Origin: Edaphochlamys debaryana
Taxonomy: Eukaryota > Chlorophyta > Chlorophyceae > Chlamydomonadales
Length of the DNA stretch: 64,000 nucleotides
Direction: 5' to 3'
NCBI GenBank assembly: GCA_016858145.1
Contig: JAEHOE010000141.1
Span: forward strand, 186,001-250,000
The notes under the pieces were generated by a model. The model saw only the letters and a program-made list of their open reading frames with translations, made no database searches and was not told the DNA's origin. Position numbers and translations under genes: made by a program. Positions 34,501 through 46,300 of this stretch are shown here, one piece after another; position 1 is the stretch's first letter, and every line of letters starts with the position of its first letter.

Positions 34501-36775
34501 CCCAGGCCCAGGCCCTGGAGGGCGACGGCGGCCGCGGGGCGCTGGCTGGCAGCGCCAGCGCTGAGGCGCCGCTGCCCTTCTCCACGGTACAGCTCCTGCC
34601 CCTCGGCTCCCTGCCCCCGCCTTCTCGCGCCCTCGCACCCGGGTCGGCGGCGCGCAACCATGGAGCTGCTCTGGTGGGTGCCAGTGCGACCACGGGGACG
34701 GGCCTCCGGAACCGGCGCGCCTCGGAACCGGTTGCGTGGGGCACGGTGGAGGCGGCGCTGGCGGCTGCAAGCGGCGGGGTTGCGGCAGGCGGCGGCGTGG
34801 AAGCGGGGGCGGCTGCCGGCAGGGCGGGCCGGGCGAGCGTGGGCTTCCTCAGCATGGGGGGCCCTGTGTCGTACGGTCAAGTGCCGTACGGCAGCAGCAG
34901 CGCAGCGGTGAGCTGGGGACCGCATCGGGGATAAACTTCCATGGTGCATGGCCCTTCCTGCAAAGGCAGCACATGGCGCTTGCAACCTGGGAGTTCAAGG
35001 GAGGTGGCGAACGGGGCTTGCAGGGCTTGCAAGGGGGCCTGCAAGGAGGGCTGGTGGTTGCAAGGGGCTTTCAGCAGGGGGTTGCAGGGGGGTTGGAAGA
35101 GGAGGTTGCACGGGGGGGTTTGCAAGAGGGGGCTTGCAGCAGGGGTTGCTGGGGGGCTAGCAAGATGGGTCGAAAGAGGGTGCCAGCAGGGCTGCTGGAA
35201 AGGAGGCTTGCAAGCGGGGGTTGCACGAGGAGATTGCAGCCTTGCAGGGAGGTTCCAGGAGGGGGCTTGCAAGGAAGGGGTTGCAAGGAGTTTTGCAAAG
35301 GCGATGGCAGGGGGGCTTGCAAGAGGGATGCAGCAGGAGCCCTTCCTGCAAAGGCAGCACATGGCGCTTGCAACCCGCCTCCGCGCTGTCCGTTGCTTTC
35401 TTCCCCTTTTTCCCTTCGCCTCTTGCTCAGCCTCCACTTTACCCCAAGCTCTCCTGCTCGTCGCTTCATACTCCTCCCTCCCTGCCCTGCCTCAATGCAG
35501 AGGGCAGCCCGGGAGCGGGAGATGTCAAAGACTCAGGACCGGGTCAGGGACCTGCAGGTGAGCTGGCTTCGGTACAACAAGGCAATGGGGACGAGGCAAG
35601 GGAGAGGCAGCGACGCTGGCCGGACGGTACTCAAGATCAGTTTGCCTCAGACCCTCTCGCGTCGCTTGTGCCACCCGCTCCACACCCCGCAGCTACAGCT
35701 TGATGCGATGGTGGCCCGTGTTGTGGGAGATCTGGATCTGGATTTGGATCCCGCCGCTGAGAGCGCGCGAGGGTCAAGGGAAAGGGAGGGCCGCCGCGGT
35801 CACACCCAAATGGGCGCCTGCAACGGTGGCCCTGCACCTTCTGCCGGCAGCGGAGGTGGCAGCAGCGGAGGCGGCAGTAGCGAGGAGGGGTTCACCCTCC
35901 GGCGGGGCGGCGGCGGCGGCGGGGCTAGTGGCGGCAGGCTGCCTCCCGCCGCCCGCGGCAGTGACCTGTCCTTCACGTCCCCACGCCGGCCCCTCGCCGT
36001 CAAGTCGGCATCCACGAACACCCACACCCACGTCAGCGGGCTGGCGGAGGCGGGGGCCTGGGGCGGAAGCTTGGGCGACGGAGGCAGCGGCGCGGCAGCG
36101 GCGTGGGCAGGCGGCGATGACTCGGTGAGCGCACGGGCAGCAAGGCGCTTCCATTAACCGGCATCGCTCAGCTGGCCCTTTCCCCCGCCTCACGCCACGA
36201 CCCGTCGCCCCTCTTCACCCCATTTTATCCCACAGGGCCCAGTCTGGCTCTCCTCCCGCCGCTCCTTCAGCTTCCCGCGGACCGCCGCCGCCGAGGCCGC
36301 CTCCGCGCACCCGCTGCCCCACCGCCCCGACCTGCCACCCGCCTTCACACTGCCACCGCCCGCCCGGAACGCCTCCGCCTCCGCTGGCCCGCCCATAGCC
36401 CTATCCCCCGCAAAGATCAAGTCCTCGTCCTCGCCGGGCGCTTCGCGCTCCCCGCCGCCAAGCACAACCGCCGGTTACGTCCCCAGTGCAGACGCCGCCG
36501 TCAGTGCCGGCCGCTCTGGCCGCAGCCGTTCGGGTCGGTCCCTGGGGCACAGTTCCAGCGGAGGCAGCGGCGGGGGCAGCGGGGCTGTCGGCGGCAACGC
36601 AGCCCGCGCGCCCCGCAGCAGCTACCCGGGGCCCTCGCCGCCCAGCGGCGCCGCCAGCCGGGGTGGCGGCGAGGAGCGGGGCTGGGCTGCCGAGGCCGAG
36701 GCGGAGGCGGAGGCTCGGGCGCTGGTGGCAGAGGTGGACCTCGTACTCGCAAGGCGCTCGGTGCCCGGGCACTAG
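22572..36775 (+). CDS. Giant Ala-rich coiled-coil protein, 27 exons, about 3,198 aa
   Basis: Exons: 22572-22608, 22713-23017, 23232-23395, 23654-23844, 23953-24461, 24604-24897, 25081-25215, 25316-25429, 25638-25754, 25963-26139, 26329-28227, 28390-28716, 28856-29059, 29230-29415, 29509-29805, 29929-30102, 30270-30326, 30522-30569, 30717-30812, 30988-31041, 31159-31227, 31413-31598, 31711-33683, 33953-34907, 35501-35557, 35693-36124, 36236-36775. All phases agree. The start MAWRGRPEDQYD joins EYDEDAGSRH cleanly. Residues about 400-1900 are heptad-rich coiled coil dominated by Ala, Glu, Leu, Arg and Gln (repeats such as ELAAARAEL), interrupted by Gly-rich loops. The exon at 31711-33683 adds a disordered acidic and His/Pro/Gln-rich region; the last exons are Ser/Gly-rich. 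No enzymatic domain. It looks like a cytoskeletal, centriolar or flagellar scaffold, but no orthologue was recognised. Exon 3 could end at 23398. Confidence 0.78.
34944..35380. repeat. Intronic minisatellite bounded by a perfect 37-bp direct repeat
   Basis: Within the intron 34908-35500, about 20 diverged units built on GGGGGCTTGCAAG / GGGGTTGCA fill 34990-35337. Identical 37-bp sequences, starting GCCCTTCCTGCAAAGGCAGC, sit on both sides at 34951-34987 and 35339-35375 in the same orientation. The array is strongly G-rich on the transcript strand. Confidence 0.85.
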
Positions 36776-37104
36776 GGGCCGGGGCAATAGGGGCTGAGGC
36801 TGGCGTGGCGGGGCGTGGGTGCTGGCTACCTGACGCCGCATGGTGCTACCGTGGACCCTGGGCCCATGACCGACCAAACAGACATGAAACATACTCCTGG
36901 CCCTGGCACCGCACGTCTGCCTGCAACATTGTTGGGTATTGAGTGGGAGTGGGGGGCCAACGTTGCTGGAACGGATGCATGTGGACGACAGCGCCCTAGA
37001 TGCGGGTTCCATGTCCCGCCGCGCCGCAGTCACTTAGCGCGTTAAGCATTCATGGCGGCTTCGTGCCTGGGGCCATCTCACAGATGCATGACACATGGTG
37101 CACA

Positions 37105-37109
37105 TGTAA
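37105..37109 (+). terminator. Candidate polyadenylation signal (TGTAA) of the coiled-coil gene
   Basis: First clear TGTAA after the stop codon at 36775, giving a 3' untranslated region of roughly 350 bases, in the usual range for these algae. Confidence 0.55.
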
Positions 37110-38302
37110 AAGCATAGACGCTGTGTAGTGCCCTGCACGTGGAGAGCCTTTGCTGGCGGGGTCGTTTACGCAGGCTGTACAACATGTGTCTGGGGACTCG
37201 GGGATGTCAGGAATGTGACCGGATGCAATGAGCTGGTGGGCGGTAGGGAGTTGAGCCGTGCCCGTGTCTGGGTCGACACTCCTGTTGGGGAGGCACATCC
37301 TAAGCCGCCGCTTATAAGCCAGGTATTCCCATGGGGTTCGCGCTCGCTGGGGGCCTCGACCTCTTCCTCCCTGGTCAGCCCTGCCACTCGTCAGCCAATC
37401 ACCTCGCTCACGCCGAGAACGACCATCCCTGCCCCACCCCCAATGCCCAAAGCAGACGGCTGTACACCCCGCCACACAGTGTGCCCCAACAAAACCCCAT
37501 GCCCACCCTTGTCGGCAATGACTGGCAATGACCTAGCTATTGAGGTGTGACTGGACCGCGTTTCGTCAGTGCCCCGCCACACAGTGCGACTGGCAAGAGT
37601 TGGTGCGCGTGCAACCGACCCGGACCCCCGTGCGCCCCTGACGCGTATCTGGTGCGCTCCTGGCTTCGTCTGCCACTTGACCAGCAGCGAGCAGGCGTAC
37701 TCCCAGGCGTGATGCCCCCAGCTTCTTCGCATAAGTCAAGTTGGGCGTGAACCGGCCGGGGCTGTGATTCATGACACGTGCCCGTGAGAAGCAGTACACC
37801 GAACCGTTTTTTCATGAACTCCCAGTTCGGAGTCGGCGAAATGGACGACGCCATCGGCATGCGTTGTTGCAGGGGCAGTGGTAACCGTGCAGGCAACCCT
37901 CGCGCGCGTTGGTGTACTGGAAGTGTTGCGACATGGCGCGGCCGCACGTGCCCAGGCGGTGGTTGCACACACCAAGCCAAGCAGTGCGTCCGGCACGGCA
38001 AGTGCTTATATGCACGCCGAATGGCCAACAAGCAAGCTTGAAGAAGTGTGGCGTTTAGGCCAGCTTCGTGCGGCCACTGCCCCGCGACGCAGCATGACTC
38101 TAGCGTATAGCAGCACGCTATAGCCTACGGTGATGGTTGCAAATGGTTTGTTTCCGCATTTTCGCCGTGGCCGTGGCCGGATGGCTGTAAGGACCAGTCC
38201 GGACCGACGACCACAGACTACAGGAGAGGGAGCGTGATGGGGCCATGCGAGCGCTGAGGAGGGGGCGGAGGGGTTAACGGCGCTGCGGACAGAAGGTGCC
38301 CC

Positions 38303-38506
38303 ATGAGCAAGAGCAGCCGGACAATTGCGACCGACAACGTTTGTCGTTGCCCCGCACCAAACGGAGCCCAGCCCGCTATCAATACCTGTCTCTCTGTTGC
38401 TCACGTCGAGCGCTTCACCCATGTTTTGCACACGATAGACATCCTTACTTTGACGCCTTTTTGGCCCTTGGGGGGCATTATTGCAGCCGCCCCGAGAGGG
38501 GCATAG
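38303..38506 (+). other. Possible upstream ORF of the kinase gene (67 codons)
   Basis: An ATG at 38303 opens 67 codons (MSKSSRTIATDNVCRCPAPN...) and stops 11 bases before the kinase ATG. If it lies in the 5' leader it would be a large upstream ORF expected to reduce translation of the kinase. The product matches nothing known and the frame could be chance. Confidence 0.25.
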
Positions 38507-38516
38507 GATCAGGGCG

Positions 38517-41500
38517 ATGCCTGGGATACTTTGCTGCTTTGGGGCTCCGCCCCCCGAAGCACAGCAGCCCAGCAAGCAGAAGGATGTCGCCCAGCGCCCC
38601 GACGAACCCGCAGCCGCGCACGTTCCCGTCGCAGCTTCTACAAAGGGCGATACAGCAAAGGAACACGACGCACGGCTTGGGCAGCAAGGAAGCCTCGCTC
38701 GCGTTCCCTCGCCCCCGCTCAGTCCCAGCACGGTCATCCCGACGCTCGTGCTCGGTGCGGGGCATGCGAACGGGGAATCGGTCCAGGGCCTGGCTCAGGT
38801 GAGCACCGGCAGTCCTTCTTTGCGCGGCTACGTCGGTGCCGGACCGCGACGGTGCACGGCTGCGCGTCTTTTGGGCGCGCACAGCAACGTGTTTGCTCTT
38901 GGAGGCCTGTGCGCATGGATATTTCAGCCGGAAGTGAGCCTCCATGTCGCATTCCGGTTCACAGGGCCTCGACCTCCAGCGACGGATATCCCGGCTGCAA
39001 GGCCACTGGTGGACTCGTGTGGAGGATGCCCTGGAGCTAATTGCAAAGGCTTACAACGCTGCGTGCGCCAGGTGAGCACGGTTTGGAACTTTTGCGTGAA
39101 GCGGGGGCGAGGGACTGCTGGTGGCACGCGGTTCGAGCGTTCAGGAGTTAGCGACAGGCGCACGCGGCCGGCCCAGACTCGGCCGAACAGGCACGCGTAT
39201 GACGATGATGTCTATCCCGCTAGTTTTCCGGTGCAGTCCACGCTAGAACTCTCGGCCGAGTCTGACTAAAACCATAGCACTCGGTCTTTAGCCTTCAGTC
39301 GGGAAGGCACTCCGTTCACCAGCATTGTTAGCATACCCTTTCGCCTGCGCCCAAGAGCAGGATAGGATTTCGCGTTGCGAGAAGGCTGGCGTCAGTGGTC
39401 TTGAGCCAGAACTGTCCAGAGGACTAGAGTCCGCCAGGGGCCAAAACCAGGCCAACCGGACCTGCACACCTAACGTTTCTGCAGTTAGGGAGACGTACAA
39501 CCGGTCCTGCGGGAGCGACACGTGTGGCTGTGTCGTTTCTTCTGGCGTACCGGCTTCCTCTGAGATCTAGCCACCCCCCTCCGCCCATTTTCCGCAGCGT
39601 TTGGATAATGGACGAGGCGACGGAGTCATTTGTAGTACTCGTTAGTAAGGGCCCCATGCGTCAGGCGGTTCAGCCGGGCTATTCTCTGCACCTCGGCTCC
39701 GAGTACGACGCAAACAACCCCTCCAGCCTCACGTCACTGTGGGATACCAAGGTGCGTGGGGGACCATGCGTTGGGCATCCGCTGCAGGGCGGACCGGACC
39801 CGGGGACTTCGGGGCTGTGTGGCGTGGCGACGGCGTTGCGTGGCACTCCAGCTGTCGGCTAGTGTGCAGTAGGGTATGCCCGCCCCTCGCCAACCCGCGA
39901 CTGCGCCTCGGCCCTCACCCGCGCTTTACCAACGCACTCCCCCTCACCTCCCCCGCCGCCACTGCCCCTCCGCAGGCGGCGCAGTCCTACTCGGCCAGCG
40001 CCATGACCCACACCTCCAACTCCTCCGCGCTGCACACCAACCGCGGCGGCTTCCCCGCGGACTGGAAGCTGCTCTACAACGCCCACCACCTGACCGACTT
40101 CCTGGCCTGGCCGCTCATCGCCTCCACGCCCTCGGGCCCCGCGCCCGCCGGCGGCGCCTGCACCTCTGCCAACTCGGACTCGGTCGCCTCGGCGGTGGCG
40201 CTGACGGCCGCCATGGCGTCCAACGGGGGCGTGGTGGTGGGCAACGTGGGCGCGTCCACGGACAACAACACGGGGGCGCTGCCGGGGCAGCACGTGGTCG
40301 GCGCGCTGACGCTGTACCTGTCCCGGCCGGGCGCCGACCCGCTGAGCGACCCGCTGCCCTCCGTCTTCACCAGCGCCGTGGAGCAGGAGCTCGTGTCGCT
40401 GGCCTTCTCGTCGGCGCTCTTCTGCTCGGGGGCAGAGCCTGTGCGCCAGGTGTGTCGGGAGGATAAAGGGCAGGGCGAGCAGGGCGGGCCGGGGTGGGTT
40501 GTTGGGGCGATGCGGAGGGGTGCGAAGGGCTGGAGAGGGGGATACCGTTCGCCAGGCTTGGGGTCCACACGGGGGCAGGTAACCGGCCGAGGCTGATGCA
40601 AGGGTGCAGGCCCTGCACGACTCGCCACCATGCCTCAGACCCCACCCGTATCTGCGACCCCACCGCCCTCGTGCACCCCCCTTTCCCCTCCCTCGCGCTC
40701 CGCCGCGCAGGTCTGCGAGCTGGTGGTGGCGGTGCAGTCGGCGGCGGGCAGCGGCGAGGTGGCGGCGGCGGTGGCGGCAGGCATGCAGGCGCGCATGCAC
40801 CAGCTGCTCTCGGTGTCGCCCACGGCCCTGCTGGCCCTGGTGCCGCCCAAGCAGGTCTCGGCGGTGGTGTTCCGGGATCTCACGGCCGCCGCCGCGGCGG
40901 AGGCGGCCGGCGGCGTCGACTCCATGGCGGTGGGGCAGAGCTCCTCGCAGACGCTGCCGCTGCTGCACCCCGCGCTCTCGTCCGTGGCGGGCGGCGGCGC
41001 GTCGTACAGCGGCAGCCACTCCCACGGCGGCGGGCAGGGGCTGCGGTCGCAGTACAAGCAGGCGGGGATCCACCTGGGCGGCAACGCCGTCGGCGGAGCC
41101 ACGGGGGCCACCAGCGTCGCCGCTGACGGCAGCCTGGGGCCAGGCACGATCGAGCGCTCCCCCAGCCTGCTCGGAACCGGCCTGCGCGGCGACGCAGCGG
41201 CGGCCAGCGGCGCCGGCGGCACTACCGCCTCCGCTGCCGCCGGGAACTCGCTGGCGGACATGGCCGGCGGCGCGTCTCGCGTGTACATGCACAACAGCCG
41301 CAGCCTGGGCGTCTTCCCCGGCCAGAACAACCCGAGCGGGCTGTTCTCGTGCCGTCTTGATCGCATGCCCTCGCGCTACAAGGCCCTGGTGTTCCCGCTC
41401 TCGCACACGCTGCTGCAAGTGGTGCTGCAGCAGCGGCAGGAGCGGAAGCTGAAGGAAGCCGCCGGTGGCGCGGCGGGCGCGGGCGGCGGTGGAGCCAAGG

Positions 41501-43270
41501 CGGGCGCAGCGGGGTCCGGGCAGGGCAAGTCAGTGCTACGGGACTTGTGTATTTCGGCAGCCGCCGCCGCGGCGGCGGCCGGCGGCGCGACGGGCAGCGG
41601 GTGGATCATCGGCGACTGCAACGAGCACCTGCACGCCGTACACTCGCCGTCACGTGACGTGTACGTCTTGACCCGGGTAAACGCGCGACGGCCCCACTCG
41701 CTCGTGCTGGCGACGGCGGAGCTCGGCCTGCTCGGCGGCGCAGGCGGGCCGAACAGCGGCGCCGTCGGCGGCGGGGCAAGCACCGGCGGCGGCGCAGGCG
41801 CGGGCGCCGTTGCCGGGTCGATTACTAATACGACCCACATCGCCATCTATCTGGCCTTCCCAGAAAAGCTGCCCAAAGCCCTCCTCGAGTCCGCCCTGGC
41901 AGACATGCAGCTGCTCATGCGGAGGGTGCGTGCGGCCAAGGGTCGGGGCGACGGCCGGGGAAGGGGTGACGCACCGCGTGCCTGAGAACTTGAGTTACGG
42001 GGACTGCAGGGGAGCTATGCAACCGTAATGCGAAGCGAAAGGCCAGGGGTCAGCGATCGGTAGAGCGGTTGCACGGCCCTCCTGGCAGCAACGGCTCCGA
42101 AGGATCTGGCCCAGCTCGCTGCGGCTGCCGCTCGCAGAGTGCCGCAGCCAGGGCCGATAGCGCTCACACTCTCACGATCTGCTCGACCAACAGGCCCGCC
42201 CTTCCTGCCCTGCGCTGCCCCCACCCCTCCCCACCCGCAGCTGGTCGCGCCTCTGATCCGGCTGCGGTTTGAGGGCACGCTGGCGGAGGAGTGGGCGGCG
42301 CTGGCCACGGCCGCCAACAACCTGCCCTCCCCGGGCGGCCCAGCGCTGCGCATCGCGGCGTCGGTGTCTGCGTCGCAGGTGAGCGTGTGCTGGGGAGGGG
42401 GGTTGCAGGGTGGGGTTACGGGGGCCGGATGCGGGGGCGGGGGTGCAGCGGCGGGCAAGCAGCGGGACGTGAAGTGCGTTGCGTTTGCGAGGTGAGGTGA
42501 TGTGTCTGCGTGGCAGGCTAAGCAGCGTGCGGGGGCTGGGGGTTGGGGTGAAGTGCGGTGGGGACGCAGGCACACCGGTGTCAGGGTCGCAGGCGAGCGA
42601 GCACCTTGGGGCTGGGGCCCGGGCTGAGGGCTGACCTTAGCGACCTCTGCGTCCGACGACGGCCTAGCCTGGGGCATTGGCCATGTGTCCTGGCGTGGCC
42701 CCTGGTGATCTGCCATCTTACCGTGTCCCCCGTGTGCCCCTTACGTCCTGCAGGCGCGCCAGACGCCACCGGTGCCGGCGCAGCTGCTGCTCTCGAACGC
42801 GGTTGCGGGGGGGCAAGAGGGTGAGGATGGGGTCGGGCATGTGGGGCCTACGCGACAGGCATGCACATGTATAGCGAAGCCCCTGGCTTCTGCGCGAAGT
42901 CGGTCAAGACGGCCTAGGTGTTGACACCTACACATGTCGCTGATTCCGCCTCCCCCCTTGCTCCGGCTCGCAGGCGGTGGCGAGTCGCACTCCAACACCT
43001 GGCTCTCGCGCATCGGAGCGCCGGGCACGGGGCACGGGGGGCCGGGGGCGCTGTCTCCTCTCGGGGGGCAGGTGAGAGCGCGACTGGAAGGGGGCGGAGG
43101 AGGGCAGACCTAGTCGGGATGCGCTTAGGACTGACATGGCCATGCGAACGGGTCGGGCTCCTACTGTAGCTTCTGGGTTCCAAACCCTTCGCCCATTGAC
43201 ATGACGACCTTTTAACTGATCCCGACACCGCTCCGCTCTCCTCTCCCTTTGCCGTACCCGCCCCTCAGTA

Positions 43271-43333
<63 letters not shown>

Positions 43334-46300
43334 GGGCGTGGGCAGCGCCAGCATGCTGGGCCCCCCCGTGGCCTCCACCTCGGAGCTGCACCTGGAGGGG
43401 CTGTCCGCGGGCGAGGCGCTGCAGCAGATGTCCGTACTGGTTTCGTCGTACATGGACACGCTGCAGGCGATGCAGGGGCAGCTCATGGCCAGCGACAGGT
43501 GCGTGTACGGCAGTACGGCAGGATGGGGGCGGGCTGGCAGGGCGGGGGTGAGGCCGTGGGGTGTGACTGGGGATGAAGGGGGCAGGGAGGTTGTTGCGGT
43601 GGCGGGCGGGAGGGCCAGCCTGCGAGGGATGGCAGGAAGGGCGGCGTAAGGGTTGCTGGCAGAAGGGGCACGGGCACGGGGGGAGGAGAGATTAGCGAGG
43701 GAGGGGTGCAGGGAAGGACAGGTTAGTGTACAGCGGGGGAGGGGTGCAGGGAAGGTGTGGAAGAAGTACGAGCTCACGGGGAAGCGGGAGGCAGACGTTT
43801 GCATGCATGCCGCTCGAACCGTTGGGGCGGTACGGCGAAAGGCACGCGGTGCGGTGCAGCACGACGGGCTGTTGGCGGTGGCACCGCGCGAAGCGGGGGT
43901 TGCATGAATGCGCTGCCGCTCCTCAAGACCCAAGCTGACGCCGACAGCTTGCAGCCAGGCTTCCCACGCGTCCACGCGCCCTCCTCTCTGCCCTCCTCTC
44001 ACCCCCTCCCTCCCTCCCCCCTATTCCCCCCTCCCCGCCCCCCAGGGTGGCCGAGTCCCTCCGTCGCGAGGACCTGCCCCACCTGCAGCTGCTCGAGGTG
44101 CTGGGGCACGGCGGCGGGGGGGTGGTGTTCCGCGGCAAGCTGCACGCCCTGGAGGTGGCGGTCAAGGTGTTCGAGGTGCCCGGGGACCTGGCCACGGCCG
44201 CGGGTGAGCGGCGATGGAGAGGAGGGTGTCGGGGCGGTGTCGTAGGGGTGGAAGGGCAGTGGCAGGGCGACACGCGGGCCTAGGGATCGGGGACCTGGCC
44301 ACGGCGGCGGGCGAGTGGCGGGGGGAGAGGGGGTGGGGAGGGTGCGGGGCGGGGCGAGACGCGGGCTGGCTGAATGGGAGCAGGCTAAGGGGGAATGGCC
44401 AAGGCGGCTGATGACTGCGGACCCGGGCGGGCCTGGGGATGACGGGGGCCCTTGCGTGGTCTGGATCGAGAAAGGGTCGGCAGGGAACCCATGGGCGCGA
44501 GGCGGAGGTGCGGTTGCACCAAGCACGCCTGTCCAGCCACGCATTCCGTCTCAACCTTCAAACCCCTCTCCATTACTCCCCCGCCCTCCCCCAGGCCTGG
44601 CCTCGCTTGCTGCCCCCGGCACGGGCCGCAAGGGCGAGGGCGGCAGCGAGGAGAAGCAGGCGGCCTGGCCGGCGGTGGGCGACCGGCGCGTGCTGCAGCG
44701 GAGCGCCCTGGAGCTGGCGGTGACGGCCAGCGTCAGCCACCCGCACATCATCCAGGTGGGGGGAGTGGGGGAGAGGAGGGGAGGGGAGAGGGGGGGAAGG
44801 GAGAGGAGGGGAGGGGAGAGGAGGGAAGGGGGGAAGGGAAGGGGAGATGTGAGGCCAACTGAGGGGAGGTGGCTAGTTTGGGGCAACAGAGGGAACGGGG
44901 AAGGGGGTGAGGACCGCTGGTCCATTCGGGCGCTCTGCAGTGTGGCCTTCCCGCAAGCGCAGCGAAACGGTAACACACCATTGGGCCCAGGCTCACGCCC
45001 CATGTGACGTGACGTCATGCAGGGCCTCGCCACCCCCCGGGCGCACCAACCTCCATCCCTCCATCCACCTCTCCCCCCTTCCCTTCCCCCCCCCCCAGGT
45101 CTACTCGCTGTACACCAACATGGTCCTGGTGAAGCAGAAGCCGCCCAAGCACGGCACCAGCGGCGTGCAGCTGCTGGAGCTGTCCGCAGCCACCGCCATG
45201 TGCCGCGCGGACGAGGGCATCCCCTGCTCGGCGCTGTGCATGGAATACTGCGACATGGTGGGGGGGAGATGGGGGGGGGGGTTGAGGGTGTGTGTGTGTG
45301 CCTGGCTGGCAGCACCCCAGCGTTCCGGGGCATGGCAGTCGGGATTCGGGCGTACTAGGACGCTCTGTGGCCGGGCTCAAGCCGGGCGACTGTAAAAATA
45401 GGATGTCGGTGGAGCCTACTATGCCATGGCAAGGCAAGCTCACGGCTCCCCATCCCTTTCTTCCCCCTCCCTCCCCCCTCCCCCCCTGCCAGGGCACGCT
45501 GGCTCACGCCATCGACCAGCACCGCTTCATGACGGTCACGCCGCTGGGCTCGCGGCGGCCCGCGCTCAAGTCCATCTGCACCACCCTGCTGGAGGTGGCG
45601 CTGGCGCTGAGGCACCTGCACGCGCGCAACCTGGCGCACTGCGGTGAGGGCCGGGGAGCGCCGCGGAGGGGGAGGGAGGCGGGCTGGTGTAGGGGGGTGG
45701 GCTGGTGTAGGGCGGGAGCGGGGGGGTGCCGAAGGGCGCAAGGCGACGCTTGTGCTGGTGCTTGTGGTGTGGGAAGAGGTTGGAGACGGCGGAGCCGAGC
45801 CGTTGAGGGGGAAAGGGTATCTGTCTCACCCCTTTGTCTCTTCCCCGTGGTCGCAGACCTCAAGCCCGCCAACGTGCTGCTCAAGAGCAGCCGCCGGGAT
45901 AACCGCGGCTTCACCTGCAAGGTGGGTGGGGGCAAGCGAGGGACAGACGCGAACGCGAAGGGGCCGCTGTCAAGTTCGGGGCCAGGCGAACCGTTCCCGT
46001 GCTCCCATCCCCCCTTCAACCTTCCCCCCACCCCCCTTCTCCCCCAACCCCCTCCCCTGCACAGCTGGCTGACTTTGGTTACGTGTCTGTGCTCAAGGCC
46101 TCGGTGCCCGGGGGGCGGCCTACCATCCTGCCGGAGGAGGCCTGCGGTACCGTGACCCACATGGCCCCAGAGACCTTCATCAAGGGCCAGCCGCTGGACT
46201 TCTCGGTCGAGTGAGTCGGTGGAATGGGGCTGGCGTTCGGCGACGAGGCCGACCTGTATGCAGCAAGTCCAGGCACTGCGCTTCCGGACTATTGTCGCCG

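Larger units (their letters stand above)
36776..38516. other. Intergenic region between the coiled-coil and kinase genes
   Basis: About 1.7 kb. The first 340 bases are 3' untranslated sequence of the coiled-coil gene. Several open frames of 60-165 codons occur on both strands around 37100-38100, but none has an ATG together with protein-like composition or splice partners. A 15-bp sequence CCCCGCCACACAGTG occurs at about 37469 and again at about 37570. An ATG-initiated 67-codon frame lies at 38303-38506, just ahead of the kinase start. Confidence 0.45.

Noticed and set aside
39859..41418. 519-codon minus-strand frame
   Set aside because: Lies opposite kinase exons 4 and 5, is Arg/Ala/Gly-rich in the way expected of a shadow frame, and runs through their intron.
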